A DNA stretch of 39,887 nucleotides from Anaerolineae bacterium (GCA_027494015.1 JAOSJP010000009.1:1-39887), one strand, 5' to 3'. Positions 6,127 to 14,441 are shown, numbered from the stretch's first letter. Program-made: numbers and translations. Notes: generated by a model not told the origin, from the letters alone.

Positions 6127-8580
6127 CTAGATGCTCCATACACAGTTATCCCATGTGCCGAACGTGTCATCGTCCCAAATCCCATACGTCGCATCGTCCA
6201 GCCGCCAGGTATGCCATTGCAGCGTGGCGACGTTGCCCTGCCCTATCGAGCCGCCAACGCCAGTAATCAGTAGCCGCCTCCCACTGATGGCTGTCTGCGT
6301 TTCGGTCACGTCCAGAATGTCTCCGATGTCCAGGCTGTACAGGTTCGTGCCGTCCACTTCCGTCACGTTGCGGAACGATAGCGGCTCCTGGTAGCTCGTC
6401 GGGTTCGCGTTGCGGCGCAGCAGGTAGCGCGCCAGGATGGGCGCAAACATGTGCGTGTTCGTCGCCGTGAAGGGCAGCCCGAATGTGGTCTCCTGCAGCC
6501 CGTAGTTGGTGATGCTGGTCGTATCCTCAACAGTCACGTCCAACGGGTCGTACTGGATGATGGCCGTCCCGCGCACCTGCAGGTCTTTGACGTACAGCGT
6601 GCCCATCGCCGAGTTCTGCATGGTCACGTCCACGCCGCTGCCCGTCGCCGCCACGCTGAATAGTACCCGTTTGCTGTTTGTATAATCGAAGCCCGTACCA
6701 TCCCCAGAGTCGTTGACGGTGAAATCTGTGCCCGCCACCAGCGGCAACGTCAGGTCTTCAGCACCAATGACCTGCCCCGTTTCTGTATCCACATAGGACA
6801 GACGGGCGAACGCCGTGTTATCCGGGTTGGGCAGGTTGTCGCTCTGATTGTGCCGCTCATTCTTGACCAGCGACGAGCCGGATAGCCCCGTGCCCGGCAC
6901 CGAGACGATGCCGGTAGACTGCGCGATGATGCCCGTGGCGCGCGTGTTGCGCGGGCGGTAGCGCACCGTCACGCGGTTGGTGATGTCCGCCAGCGACACC
7001 GAGACGTTGGCCTGCTGCATCTCGCCATCGAGTGTCAGGTTCGCCGCCTCAGCCTGGCGTGTGAACAGCCAGTCGCGGTTCTTGAAGGTCAGCGTACCAT
7101 CGCCCGCTGCCCAGAACAGCGCCGTGCCCTCGCTGTCTACCACGTCCTGAATGGCGCGCAGACCAGACGTGCGATCTTGCCCCCATGTCGCCCCGATCTC
7201 GTCGAGCGTGACCGTGCTCGCCTCGTAATCGAACAGTCCCGCCGGGCCGTCCGCTCCGCCTTCCAGCGTGGCCGCGCTCAGGGCAATGTCGCCCGCGTCC
7301 GTCGCCAGGCCGACGCTGTTGCCCCACGCCCCGCGCGCCACAGCGGTCAGGAAGACATCCGCCTCGGTGATTTCGCCGGTGGTGATGCGGACGGACTGAT
7401 CTAGCTGCGGATAAAAAACCCAAGCTCCCCCATTATAACTATCCGCACATACGCCGGCGGCATAGACGGTATCTCCATAACGCCAGCGCCAATAGTTGTT
7501 TGAAGTGCTCGGCGTATTCGTACAGCGTAAAACAATCCAGTAATTGGTATCAGCGTAGAGCGAAACGCCCGATGCAACAGCTATTACATTCCATTGATTT
7601 TCGGCTGGCGCAAAGCTGCCAGATTGCAGGATGTTGCCAGGCGCGCCACCTACCTCATCGCGTACTTCCCACGTCAGCGTGCCCGGGTTGCCCGTCTTTG
7701 TGAGAATATAAAATTGAATCTCAACAAGAGTACCGGCATCTATTCTAAACTGTTGTGCCACTACGATAGTGTTCCCGGATGGTTCCCTGCCGATAGCGAT
7801 ATAGTTCAGATTGTCCGTCGGCTCGATATTCGTACTGCCGCCCGCCGCGCCCCCAAGCCCCTCAGATACCGCCGACACGTCCGGGTGCTTGATCGTATCC
7901 GCGCCGTACACCGTGTCGGCCCCATAGCCGAACTCAGTGGCCGTCTGCGCCGCGTTGATGGCCGCTGCCAGGTTCAGCGCCGTCGCGCTCGGCGTCACGC
8001 CCACCTTTACCTTGTAAGCCGCGTCCAGCGCGCCCGTCTCGAAGGTGTACACGGTATCGCCGATGGTCAGCGTCTCGCCGTCGCCTGGGTTAGCCGTTAT
8101 CGTCACAGTACCCGTTGCCCGCGCACTGCGGAACACGGCGGATGTGACCAGCTTCAGTGCGGCGTCGCCTTTCAGCAGGTAGCGCATAGGCAAGCTGATG
8201 CGCGTCCGGCTCAACACGCCTACCAGGTCTTCGGCACTGATGCGCGCCTCGCGTCGGCCCAGGTCGCCGCTATCCGCGTTGAAGTCGGTGATGACGCCCC
8301 GGAATACTGGCCAGGCCGTCAGGCCGTCCGTCGCGTCGATGCGAATGGGCAAGTTCGGCTTGAAGCGTCCGTAGTAAGGGCTGTCCGTGTTGTCGGGCGA
8401 GAAGCGCCGGTCGAGGTTGGTCAGCGTGATGCTGGCGCGCCCGGCCCGCGCGACGTTGCTAGTGCGGTCCCAGATGCCCGCCTTCCACGACACGCCCTTC
8501 ACATAGGCGCTGATGTCGTCGTCCGTCTCGGTGAACGCCCCATCCGCGTCCCAGTCTATGTAGACGTTGGCCGCGATCAT
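6127..8580 (-). CDS. Large minor tail / baseplate hub-type protein with a nested foreign domain
   Basis: 817 residues, directly after the tape measure gene. The N-terminus (YIDWDADGAFTETDDDISAYV, LTNLDRRFSPDN) is typical of siphophage minor tail proteins that follow the tape measure. Around residues 155-460 is a small repeat-like domain (GDGETLTIGDTVYTFET ... TALNLAAAINAA ... ARGAWGNSVGLATDAGDIAL). It is interrupted by ~140 residues (about 250-395, plus-strand 7400-7830) rich in W/Y/N and encoded by visibly AT-richer DNA. The C-terminal half (NRVTVRYRPRNTRA ... DILDVTETQT) resembles hub-like domains. It probably forms part of the tail tip. Confidence 0.7.
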   Translation of the reverse strand: MIAANVYIDWDADGAFTETDDDISAYVKGVSWKAGIWDRTSNVARAGRASITLTNLDRRFSPDNTDSPYYGRFKPNLPIRIDATDGLTAWPVFRGVITDFNADSGDLGRREARISAEDLVGVLSRTRISLPMRYLLKGDAALKLVTSAVFRSARATGTVTITANPGDGETLTIGDTVYTFETGALDAAYKVKVGVTPSATALNLAAAINAAQTATEFGYGADTVYGADTIKHPDVSAVSEGLGGAAGGSTNIEPTDNLNYIAIGREPSGNTIVVAQQFRIDAGTLVEIQFYILTKTGNPGTLTWEVRDEVGGAPGNILQSGSFAPAENQWNVIAVASGVSLYADTNYWIVLRCTNTPSTSNNYWRWRYGDTVYAAGVCADSYNGGAWVFYPQLDQSVRITTGEITEADVFLTAVARGAWGNSVGLATDAGDIALSAATLEGGADGPAGLFDYEASTVTLDEIGATWGQDRTSGLRAIQDVVDSEGTALFWAAGDGTLTFKNRDWLFTRQAEAANLTLDGEMQQANVSVSLADITNRVTVRYRPRNTRATGIIAQSTGIVSVPGTGLSGSSLVKNERHNQSDNLPNPDNTAFARLSYVDTETGQVIGAEDLTLPLVAGTDFTVNDSGDGTGFDYTNSKRVLFSVAATGSGVDVTMQNSAMGTLYVKDLQVRGTAIIQYDPLDVTVEDTTSITNYGLQETTFGLPFTATNTHMFAPILARYLLRRNANPTSYQEPLSFRNVTEVDGTNLYSLDIGDILDVTETQTAISGRRLLITGVGGSIGQGNVATLQWHTWRLDDATYGIWDDDTFGTWDNCVWSI

Positions 8581-8581
8581 G

Positions 8582-10705
8582 CTACATCACCGGCACGACT
8601 TGCGAGCCGCGCATCCGCGCCGCGTCGGTCAGGCGGTCAAGCCACCGCTGCGGGTCTTCGTCCTGCACGTACACGGCCTGAATGACGATGGTCTGGCCAC
8701 CCATCGCATGATTAGGCACTACCATGCCGGACGCATGGGGCACAAACATCTCAGGGCCGGCCTCACCTACCAGATAGCGGCGCCCGCCCTGAACCGGGCC
8801 GCCGTGCTGTCGGGTTTGGTGATACTGTCCATATCCCCCCTCGCCCCAATGCCCCTCATACTCATAGGGCATTGAGCCACCGCCGCCAAAGCCAGTGTGG
8901 GCAACCTTGTCAATCCACCCCGCAATATCACTGAATACCTGCCACAATTCCTTGAGCGATGCCGGAACCTTGATGCTATCCAGCGCCTTTAGAAAGCCGT
9001 AGACCTTTTCGGGCAGATAGGTGATTTTGTCAAAGATGTCTTTCCAGGTGAAATGTAGCGCGATCACGTCGCCCGGCAGAGTAAAGGTGCGCTGCGTATC
9101 AAAGAAGGCGTTGATCGCTCCCGGCAGCGCGTCGATGATTGTTTTCAGGTTGTTCCACGCGCCGTAATAGGCTTCGAGGCCTGCCTGCACATCCACGCCG
9201 ATCATATCGCCCAGCTTGTTGGCGAGGCCTTCAGGGATGTCGATAAGAAGATTGACAAAGTTCTCAAACGCGCCCAGGAAGTCGCCTTCTGTAATGGCCT
9301 TCTTGAGGTTGTAACAGTGCTCGGCAAACTCCTCGAAGTTCAGCAGAATACCCGCGCCGAGCACAATCCCCAGCCCTGACGCGGACAGGCCCAGGAAGCC
9401 CACCGCCGAGGCCGCGCCGCCAGCCACTTTCATCAGCGTACCGATGAGCGTTACAGCCGGGCCGAGCGCGATGAGCGCCCCTGCCATGTAGATGCCCATC
9501 TTCAGTGTCTCGCGGTTAAGCTCGTCAATCTTCAGGGCGGTAGTGCCGAAGTCCTCGGCAAGGTCGGCGACAACGGGCAGCAGGTATTGTCCAATGGTAA
9601 TCGCCGTCTCGTTCAGGCGGTTCTTGAGTTCGTTAATCTTGCTTTCCGTCGTTTCGGCTCGCTTCTCAGCCTCCTCCATCGCGGCGGTGTTTTCGTTCCA
9701 GGCAATCGTCGCGCCTTCTGTCATGGTTTGGATCAGTTCGGTATTATCGGCCAGCGACAACAGCAGTGGGGCGAGTGTGCCTGCCGTCCACCCGAAGCGA
9801 TCCAGCACCTTGAACTTTTTTTCGTCGGGCAGCTTGTTAAGTCCATCAAGGAACCTGAACAGCCCCTCGCTCGGATCAGCCTCCCACAACTCTTTGAAGC
9901 CCGACGTGTCCATCCCGGCGATAGCCGCGAACTCTCGCAGGTCTTCCTTGTTCTCGCCAACGATGCGCACGATATCGAGCAGCCACATGCTCAGGTTCGT
10001 ACCCGCCCGTTCCGGCGCGAAGCCCAGCGACAGCGCCGCCGCTGCCAGTCCCATGATCTCCGGCTCGGCCAGTCCCGCCGCCGTGCCCGCAACCGCGATG
10101 CGCTGGCTCAGCGCCAGGATGTCGCCCTCAGTCGTAGCCGCGTTGTTGCCCAGCCAGACCAGTGCCGAGGCGAACTGGTCTACGTTCTGCATATCCATGC
10201 CGGTGATGTTGGCGAACTGCGCCGTCAGCACCGCCGCCTCCTGAGCGGTGACGTTGGTTGCCATGCCCAGGATCGCCATATACTCGGAGAACTTGAGGAT
10301 GTCCCCCGTCGCCACGCCCAACTGCCCGGCGGCCTCGGCCACGCCCGCCAACTCGACCGCCGCGTTTGCCAAGCCAGCGACCGGGCTGCCTGTGCGCCCG
10401 GTTGCCAAGTCGCGCAGCCCGCGTTCCAGGAAGTCCAACTCCTCCGCGGTCGCGTCAACGGTTTTGATGACGCCGGCAAAGGCGGTTTCCCAGTCTATCG
10501 CCGCCTTGACGCTGTACGCCCCGACAGCCGCCAACGGCGCGGTCAGCAGCGTGATCCGCGCGCCGAACTTCTGGACATTTGCGCCCGCCGCGCCCAGCTT
10601 GCTACCCATCGTCTGCAAGCCGCCCTCGGCCTTCTTCAGCCCGGCGGTCATGTTGTCCTTGAGTTCGATCACCCCAAACAGCGAGGCTACTTTAATCCCT
10701 TGCAC
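8582..10705 (-). CDS. Tail tape measure protein (TP901 type)
   Basis: 707 residues from GTG 10705 with SD GGGAG. The N-terminal ~350 residues match the TP901 tape-measure pattern: ALDWE-like AAIDWETAFAGVIKTVDAT, GLRDLATGRTGSPVAGLANAAVELAGVAEAAGQLG, then ATNVTAQEAAVLTAQFANITG and FAPERAGTNLS. A hydrophobic stretch at about residues 405-455 follows. By the usual ~0.15 nm per residue this predicts a tail of roughly 100 nm. It acts as the ruler and is threaded through the tail tube. Its first ~32 residues resemble the start of the small ORF immediately upstream. Confidence 0.93.
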   Translation of the reverse strand: MQGIKVASLFGVIELKDNMTAGLKKAEGGLQTMGSKLGAAGANVQKFGARITLLTAPLAAVGAYSVKAAIDWETAFAGVIKTVDATAEELDFLERGLRDLATGRTGSPVAGLANAAVELAGVAEAAGQLGVATGDILKFSEYMAILGMATNVTAQEAAVLTAQFANITGMDMQNVDQFASALVWLGNNAATTEGDILALSQRIAVAGTAAGLAEPEIMGLAAAALSLGFAPERAGTNLSMWLLDIVRIVGENKEDLREFAAIAGMDTSGFKELWEADPSEGLFRFLDGLNKLPDEKKFKVLDRFGWTAGTLAPLLLSLADNTELIQTMTEGATIAWNENTAAMEEAEKRAETTESKINELKNRLNETAITIGQYLLPVVADLAEDFGTTALKIDELNRETLKMGIYMAGALIALGPAVTLIGTLMKVAGGAASAVGFLGLSASGLGIVLGAGILLNFEEFAEHCYNLKKAITEGDFLGAFENFVNLLIDIPEGLANKLGDMIGVDVQAGLEAYYGAWNNLKTIIDALPGAINAFFDTQRTFTLPGDVIALHFTWKDIFDKITYLPEKVYGFLKALDSIKVPASLKELWQVFSDIAGWIDKVAHTGFGGGGSMPYEYEGHWGEGGYGQYHQTRQHGGPVQGGRRYLVGEAGPEMFVPHASGMVVPNHAMGGQTIVIQAVYVQDEDPQRWLDRLTDAARMRGSQVVPVM

Positions 10706-10716
10706 GCTGTCACTCC

Positions 10717-11052
10717 CTATCGGTTACGCGATAGTTTAGGGTTCCGGCGGCGGTCAGTAGAGATAACCTCGTCAGCCCGCCACACCTCCAGAAAGTCGCA
10801 CTGCTGCGCGTAGGACATCGCTTCCCATTCGTCCGGCGTGATGTGCAGGCGCTCACACGCGCGCACCGTGACCAGCCGCCAAATCTCCTCAGCATCAAAC
10901 GTGACCGCGCTAGAACCGTCCGGCGTGCGGCTGTAGTGCGCCAAAATGAGCTCGTGCATCTTGTTCATGGCGTTGTCCAGGCCCGCAGACATATTGTCTT
11001 TGAGTTCCAGGACGCCAAACATGGCCGCTACTTGCGTGCCGCCGAGAGCCAT
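10717..11052 (-). CDS. Chimeric ORF: tape-measure-like head fused to a chaperone (T-frame)-like tail
   Basis: 111 residues from ATG 11052, SD AAGAAGGGC. Residues 1-32 (QVAAMFGVLELKDNMSAGL) closely match the start of the downstream tape measure protein (KVASLFGVIELKDNMTAGL). Residues about 50-98 match the frameshifted C-terminal part of the upstream tail-assembly chaperone (VRACERLHITP, QCDFLEVWRADE versus VRVCERLHITP, LCDFLEVWRADE). The simplest history is a tandem duplication of a ~340 bp unit spanning the chaperone 3' end and tape-measure 5' end. Whether the product is functional or a relic is unknown. The SD and intact frame suggest it is translated. Confidence 0.75.
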   Translation of the reverse strand: MALGGTQVAAMFGVLELKDNMSAGLDNAMNKMHELILAHYSRTPDGSSAVTFDAEEIWRLVTVRACERLHITPDEWEAMSYAQQCDFLEVWRADEVISTDRRRNPKLSRNR

Positions 11053-11055
11053 CAG

Positions 11056-11612
11056 TTAGCCCTTCTTGTTTGCGTCTTCATCGGCCCGCCACACTTCCAG
11101 GAAGTCGCACAGGTCGGGATAGGCGATCTGTTCGAACTGGCTTGGCGTGATGTGGAGGCGCTCACACACCCGCACCCGCGTTACGCGCCACTGCTCATCG
11201 GCATCGAGCCTGACCTGCTCAGGGAAGCGGCGCTTGAGTATGAGCGCCGTGCCTAGTTTCCCGACACCGCCTCGGGTTTGGACGCCTCGGCCATCATCGT
11301 CTGCAGTTGCCCAAACGCCGACCCGCGCAGCCAGTCCAGCGACGCCGGCTCTGTCCAGTCTAGGGCATCCGGCGCGCCCGGTACCAGCCAGTCCGCCGGC
11401 ACGCTTACCAACACGCGCGTGATGTAGCCCTGCAACTCCTCAAAGATGGCGTCCTGCTCATCAAGGGCGCTATCGAAAGCGGCCCGGTCAAGCAGCGCCT
11501 CTTTGGTTTCAAGCAGGGCGGCAACGCGCGCCGCCCTCGCCTGCAGACGGGTGATGGCCTTCGCGTCGCGCCAACTGAACCGCGTGAAGTCAAACTCCGG
11601 CTTGTCGCTCAT
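11056..11612 (-). CDS. Tail assembly chaperone, -1 frameshift fusion product (gpGT-like)
   Basis: A -1 slip on GGGAAAC at 11262-11256 joins the 119-residue frame (11253-11612) to a second frame ending at TAA 11058-11056, predicting a product of about 185 residues. The second frame encodes LILKRRFPEQVRLDADEQ ... VCERLHITPSQFEQIAY ... CDFLEVWRADEDANKKG. It has no good start of its own. In long-tailed phages the G and GT proteins chaperone the tape measure during tail assembly and their ratio is set by frameshifting. Gene order (major tail protein, this gene, tape measure) is exactly that expected. Confidence 0.85.
11253..11612 (-). CDS. Tail assembly chaperone, unshifted product (gpG-like)
   Basis: 119 residues from ATG 11612 (MSDKPEFDFTRFSWRDAK), SD AGGTGG. 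Mostly helical and acidic (LLETKEALLDRAAFDSALDEQ), with SLDWLRGSAFGQLQTMMAEA near the end. It stops at TAG 11255-11253, one codon after the slippery heptamer. It is expected to be the abundant short form of the chaperone pair and to coat the tape measure protein. Confidence 0.88.
   Translation of the reverse strand: MSDKPEFDFTRFSWRDAKAITRLQARAARVAALLETKEALLDRAAFDSALDEQDAIFEELQGYITRVLVSVPADWLVPGAPDALDWTEPASLDWLRGSAFGQLQTMMAEASKPEAVSGN
11256..11262 (-). other. Programmed -1 ribosomal frameshift site GGGAAAC
   Basis: Minus-strand codons read TCG GGA AAC TAG, so the heptamer fits X XXY YYZ exactly in phase (G GGA AAC). After slippage the ribosome reads GGG AAA CTA GGC and continues for about 65 codons. 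The site abuts the zero-frame stop, as in lambda G-T type chaperone genes. Confidence 0.88.
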
Positions 11613-11619
11613 AGGCCAC

Positions 11620-12036
11620 CTATGCCCACACGCCGCCGTTGAAAATGTCCGTCGTCGGGGCAGCCGCGCCCTCGCCCGACACTGAGAACACGACCGGCGT
11701 CTTCTCCACATTCACCTCAAACGGCGCGCCCGTGAAGATGAACGACTGCACGTGCTTCGGCTTACCCGCCGCGTTGCCTTCCGGCCCATACGTCACGGTG
11801 TGCGCGCCCGGCTTGAACAGCAGCAGTTGCGTAGCAATGTCGGTGGTATCGTAGGCCACCTCGATAGTGATGCTGTAGTCCTTGAGGCCCACCGCCCGCG
11901 AGCGGAAGTCCGTCCCACTGCCGCTGGTCGTATCGTTTGTCTCGATGGCTGGTTCTAGAGATACGCGCTTGAAGTAGGAGCTAACCGCCGTGCCGTCGAT
12001 GTCCAGGTAGATGTCATTGTCTGCGTACTGTGCCAT
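11620..12036 (-). CDS. Major tail protein (tail tube)
   Basis: 138 residues from ATG 12036 (MAQYADNDIYLDIDGTAV). The pattern is typical of siphophage tube proteins: short N-terminal strands (YLDIDGTAVSSYFKRVSLEP), a SGSGTDFRSRAVGLKDYSITIEV core and an FTGAPFEVNVEKTPVVFSVSG strand region. It lies between the tail terminator and the chaperone genes, the conserved position. Subunits would polymerise into the tail tube around the tape measure. Confidence 0.82.
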   Translation of the reverse strand: MAQYADNDIYLDIDGTAVSSYFKRVSLEPAIETNDTTSGSGTDFRSRAVGLKDYSITIEVAYDTTDIATQLLLFKPGAHTVTYGPEGNAAGKPKHVQSFIFTGAPFEVNVEKTPVVFSVSGEGAAAPTTDIFNGGVWA

Positions 12037-12038
12037 TG

Positions 12039-12470
12039 TTACAGTTCCTCCATGATGAGGCGATAGCGCGCCCCACACTGATAGATAGGCATAGCCCCTG
12101 CGTAGGGCGTGTACAGATGCACCGCATCCTCTTCGGTGATGCTCATGATTTCCCAGTACGTTCCGCCGCTGATCGACGTGCTCTCGTGGTCTTGCGTCCC
12201 TTTGTCGTTCAGCGTCTCGGCGATCTGCTGCGCACCGGCGAGCGCCGTACTCAGGTCGTCCGCTATACACTCGACAGTCAGCACCACCGCCGCGTCGCGC
12301 CGTTGCAGCCAGTTCAGTTCACCGCCGCCGCTCCAGAACACCCACACATACGGGTACTCTGCGCCATGCGGCACCACGTCCGAATACACGCGGTCGCCCC
12401 AGACGCCCGCCTTTGCGTGCAGCGCGTCCACAGCCGCCCGGTACGCCGCTGCGATGGCCGTCTCGCTCAC
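12039..12470 (-). CDS. Tail terminator / tail completion protein
   Basis: 143 residues ending 2 nt before the tail tube start. The N-terminal helix (ETAIAAAYRAAVDALHAKAG), then VYSDVVPHGAEYPYVWV and VVLTVECIADDLSTALAGAQQIAETLND, match the DUF3168-type / gpU-like fold that caps the tail tube. It overlaps the upstream gene by 4 nt. Position between head-tail joining genes and the tube gene supports the call. Confidence 0.72.
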   Translation of the reverse strand: MSETAIAAAYRAAVDALHAKAGVWGDRVYSDVVPHGAEYPYVWVFWSGGGELNWLQRRDAAVVLTVECIADDLSTALAGAQQIAETLNDKGTQDHESTSISGGTYWEIMSITEEDAVHLYTPYAGAMPIYQCGARYRLIMEEL

Positions 12471-12844
12471 TTGACCAGCCCCTCCTGGCGGGCGTGTTCA
12501 GCAAACACGCGCTCCTCACGCACCAGCGCCGGCTTCATGAAGGGCCACACGAAGCCATGCCGCGTGCTGCCCAGTTCCAGGGGAACGGCATACTCTGAGC
12601 CCGCCGTGATGAGCCGCCGCTCGTTGCCGTCGCGCTCCCACCCGATGTTATTGCGCAGGTTGCCCGTATCCACACCGGGCGGCTCGTTGGCCGGCGCGGG
12701 CGACGTGCCGAAGCTCTGCTTGATGTCGTTCACCACGAACTCGGCTTCTTTGTCCATAAAGCGCCCGATATTCTCCGGCAGATTGCGCCGGATTTGCTCA
12801 AGCACCTTCTTATCCACGGTGAAGCTCCACTCGACCTCGGCCAT
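12467..12844 (-). CDS. HK97 gp10-like head-tail joining protein
   Basis: 125 residues. The family pattern is visible: N-terminal helix (VDKKVLEQIRRNLPENIGRFMDKEAEFVVNDIKQ), PPGVDTGNLRNNIGW, then YAVPLELGSTRHGFVWPFMKPAL. The PVDTG-LR and Y...E.GT...P.PFM.PA motifs are hallmarks of HK97 gp10-like proteins, which help build the head-tail interface. The start codon overlaps the upstream stop (TGATG). Confidence 0.82.
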   Translation of the reverse strand: MAEVEWSFTVDKKVLEQIRRNLPENIGRFMDKEAEFVVNDIKQSFGTSPAPANEPPGVDTGNLRNNIGWERDGNERRLITAGSEYAVPLELGSTRHGFVWPFMKPALVREERVFAEHARQEGLVK

Positions 12845-13218
12845 CAGTCGCGCACCCTCACGATAGTCGCCTGCGTATCCGTCTCATCTGTGCGGTTCAG
12901 CAGTACGTCCACCACATAGTACACGTCCCCGCTGCTGAGCGTGATGCGCTGGTCAGCCTCAAGCGCCGTGCCCGCCGGACAGATGAGCCGGTACACTTCC
13001 CCGATGGCCTCGCGGCCCGCTACCGTCTCGGCCTGGGCGCGCAGGCCCGATTGCGACAGGTTGACCCGGCACGCGACGCTCGTGCTCACCACCGTGTACG
13101 CCTCGACAGGCTGCCCGAACTCGCCCACCGCCAAACTGCGCTGTTCGATGGTGCAGGTGTCTGTCAGGAACTTGCCTGTTACGGACTTCATGTAGCCGAG
13201 CGCCCCGTTGGTGATCAT
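12844..13218 (-). CDS. Head closure / head-tail adaptor protein
   Basis: 124 residues from ATG 13218 (4 nt overlap with the preceding gene). DTCTIEQRS near the N-terminus, VACRVNLSQSGLRAQAETVAGREAIGEVYRLICPAGT in the middle and SSGDVYYVVDVL near the end follow the beta-barrel layout of the phage head-tail joining family (SPP1 gp16 / HK97 gp9 type). It would close the portal and dock the tail. Confidence 0.75.
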   Translation of the reverse strand: MITNGALGYMKSVTGKFLTDTCTIEQRSLAVGEFGQPVEAYTVVSTSVACRVNLSQSGLRAQAETVAGREAIGEVYRLICPAGTALEADQRITLSSGDVYYVVDVLLNRTDETDTQATIVRVRD

Positions 13219-13556
13219 GCGCCGCTTCCTTCCGGCGATGATGCCTCAAACAGCCCAGCTGGTCTGAGGCCCATGAACGGCACAACTGGGCGTATAACCA
13301 CACGCCCTACCAGATCACAGGCATAGATTGCCATACCATTCGGCGTGTTGAAATAGACGGTCATCCGGTGTGGCCCCGCCGGTTGCGCGCTCGGATAGCA
13401 GTCGTAACTCCATTGCTCCCCATAGCCCTCACCGCCCTCGATCTCGACCTGCACCGGCGCGACGGCATAGAACGGCTCCGGCTCCTGCGCAGTGGCGACG
13501 ATTGCGATGGCCGATGCCAGCAACACCAGTAGGACGACCAGCGTTTTACTCATCAT
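13215..13556 (-). CDS. Exported small protein of unknown function
   Basis: 113 residues from ATG 13556, preceded by GGTGAG; a GTG two codons upstream is possible. Residues 1-24 (MMSKTLVVLLVLLASAIAIVATAQ) are a clear signal peptide or anchor, unexpected among head-tail connector genes. The mature part is Pro/Gly/Tyr-rich (EPEPFYAVAPVQVEIEGGEG ... YFNTPNGMAIYACDLVGRVV). It overlaps both neighbours, so it belongs to the operon. I do not recognise it. A cargo gene acting at the cell surface, such as superinfection exclusion, is possible but unsupported. Confidence 0.62.
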   Translation of the reverse strand: MMSKTLVVLLVLLASAIAIVATAQEPEPFYAVAPVQVEIEGGEGYGEQWSYDCYPSAQPAGPHRMTVYFNTPNGMAIYACDLVGRVVIRPVVPFMGLRPAGLFEASSPEGSGA

Positions 13557-13929
13557 CGACACTCACCGCGCCATCGCTATAGTCCGGCTCCGCCGTCGCC
13601 AACGAGTCCGCCCGATACACATGGGTCACGGTCGCGCTGATGGCCGCCACGCCGAACTCGCGTCGCTTCTCAGACAGCAACATCTCATATCCCTTGCGCG
13701 CCTCGGCGTTGCTCACTTGCAGCCAGTCGGCCCGGAAATCAGGGCGGGACAGTTGGGTTAGGATGTACTTCAGTCCGGCGATCACTGCCCCGCCCACACT
13801 GCCTTCGCTTGCTATCAGCGCCGTGATGGTTTCGTCTGGCAGCCAGTACCCGTCCGACGAGGTATCTCCCAGATGGAAGCGTACCTTGTCTAAGTCAGTC
13901 GCCAGCGTGCCCAGCCAGGTAAACGTCAC
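13546..13929 (-). CDS. Head-tail connector protein
   Basis: 127 residues from GTG 13929 with SD GGAGG. DLDKVRFHLGDTSSDGYWLPDETITALIASEGSVGGAVIAGL is the pattern of phage connector (HK97 gp6 / SPP1 gp15 type) proteins: an all-helical ring that binds beneath the portal. It ends inside the start of the exported-protein gene. Confidence 0.75.
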   Translation of the reverse strand: MTFTWLGTLATDLDKVRFHLGDTSSDGYWLPDETITALIASEGSVGGAVIAGLKYILTQLSRPDFRADWLQVSNAEARKGYEMLLSEKRREFGVAAISATVTHVYRADSLATAEPDYSDGAVSVDDE

Positions 13930-13940
13930 AGCGCAGCCTC

Positions 13941-14423
13941 CTACATCGTCAGCACGCAGATGTGCATCGTCAGGTCGTTCGCGTCCGCGTAGTCCGGCGT
14001 GCTGTTGTTCGCCACGAGATAGAAATACAACCGGTTGTTGGGCAGGTTGTCGAACCAGATGTAGTCATCGGTCACAACATCCTTGCCTGCCACGATTGCG
14101 CAATCTGCCTCGCTGCCGGTCGTGTTGTAGTCTGCCGCTGCGATATCGATCTGGCCTAGAAACTTCAGCCAGTCGGCCTCCAGCGGTGCCCAGGCCGCGT
14201 CGTTGGCGATGGTGCTGGGCGGACTGTTGAACACGTATAGGTCATACGGCTCGGCCTGCGTCGCATCGTCCACTAGCCGCACCCAGGCGATGTACCCGCC
14301 GCCGCTAAGCTGCGGGATTTCGTCGCTGGTCAGCAGCCCGCCTACCACGTCCTCGGCGGTATAGGCGTCCAGCGTGACCGTGATGGGCACCTCGATGATG
14401 TGCGGTCGCCAGTGTGGAATCAT
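13941..14423 (-). CDS. Structural protein of unknown role (head region)
   Basis: 160 residues from ATG 14423 (MIPHWRPHIIEVPITVTLD), SD AGGAAGGAG. Beta-rich: YIAWVRLVDDATQAEPYDLYVF, WLKFLGQIDIAAADYN, NRLYFYLVANNSTPDYADANDLTMHICVL. The DLYVFNSPPSTIANDAAW segment recalls small phage capsid-associated proteins found between the major capsid and connector genes. A GC-rich hairpin of the recurring family lies 18 nt upstream of its start. Confidence 0.55.
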   Translation of the reverse strand: MIPHWRPHIIEVPITVTLDAYTAEDVVGGLLTSDEIPQLSGGGYIAWVRLVDDATQAEPYDLYVFNSPPSTIANDAAWAPLEADWLKFLGQIDIAAADYNTTGSEADCAIVAGKDVVTDDYIWFDNLPNNRLYFYLVANNSTPDYADANDLTMHICVLTM

Positions 14424-14441
14424 GTTTGCTCCTTCCTGGAT

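Noticed and set aside
7594..8685. A 363-codon plus-strand open frame
   Set aside because: Antisense to the tail-tip gene, Arg-rich, no domain; shadow frame.
9587..10813. A 408-codon plus-strand open frame
   Set aside because: Antisense to the tape measure gene, composition typical of a shadow, no SD.
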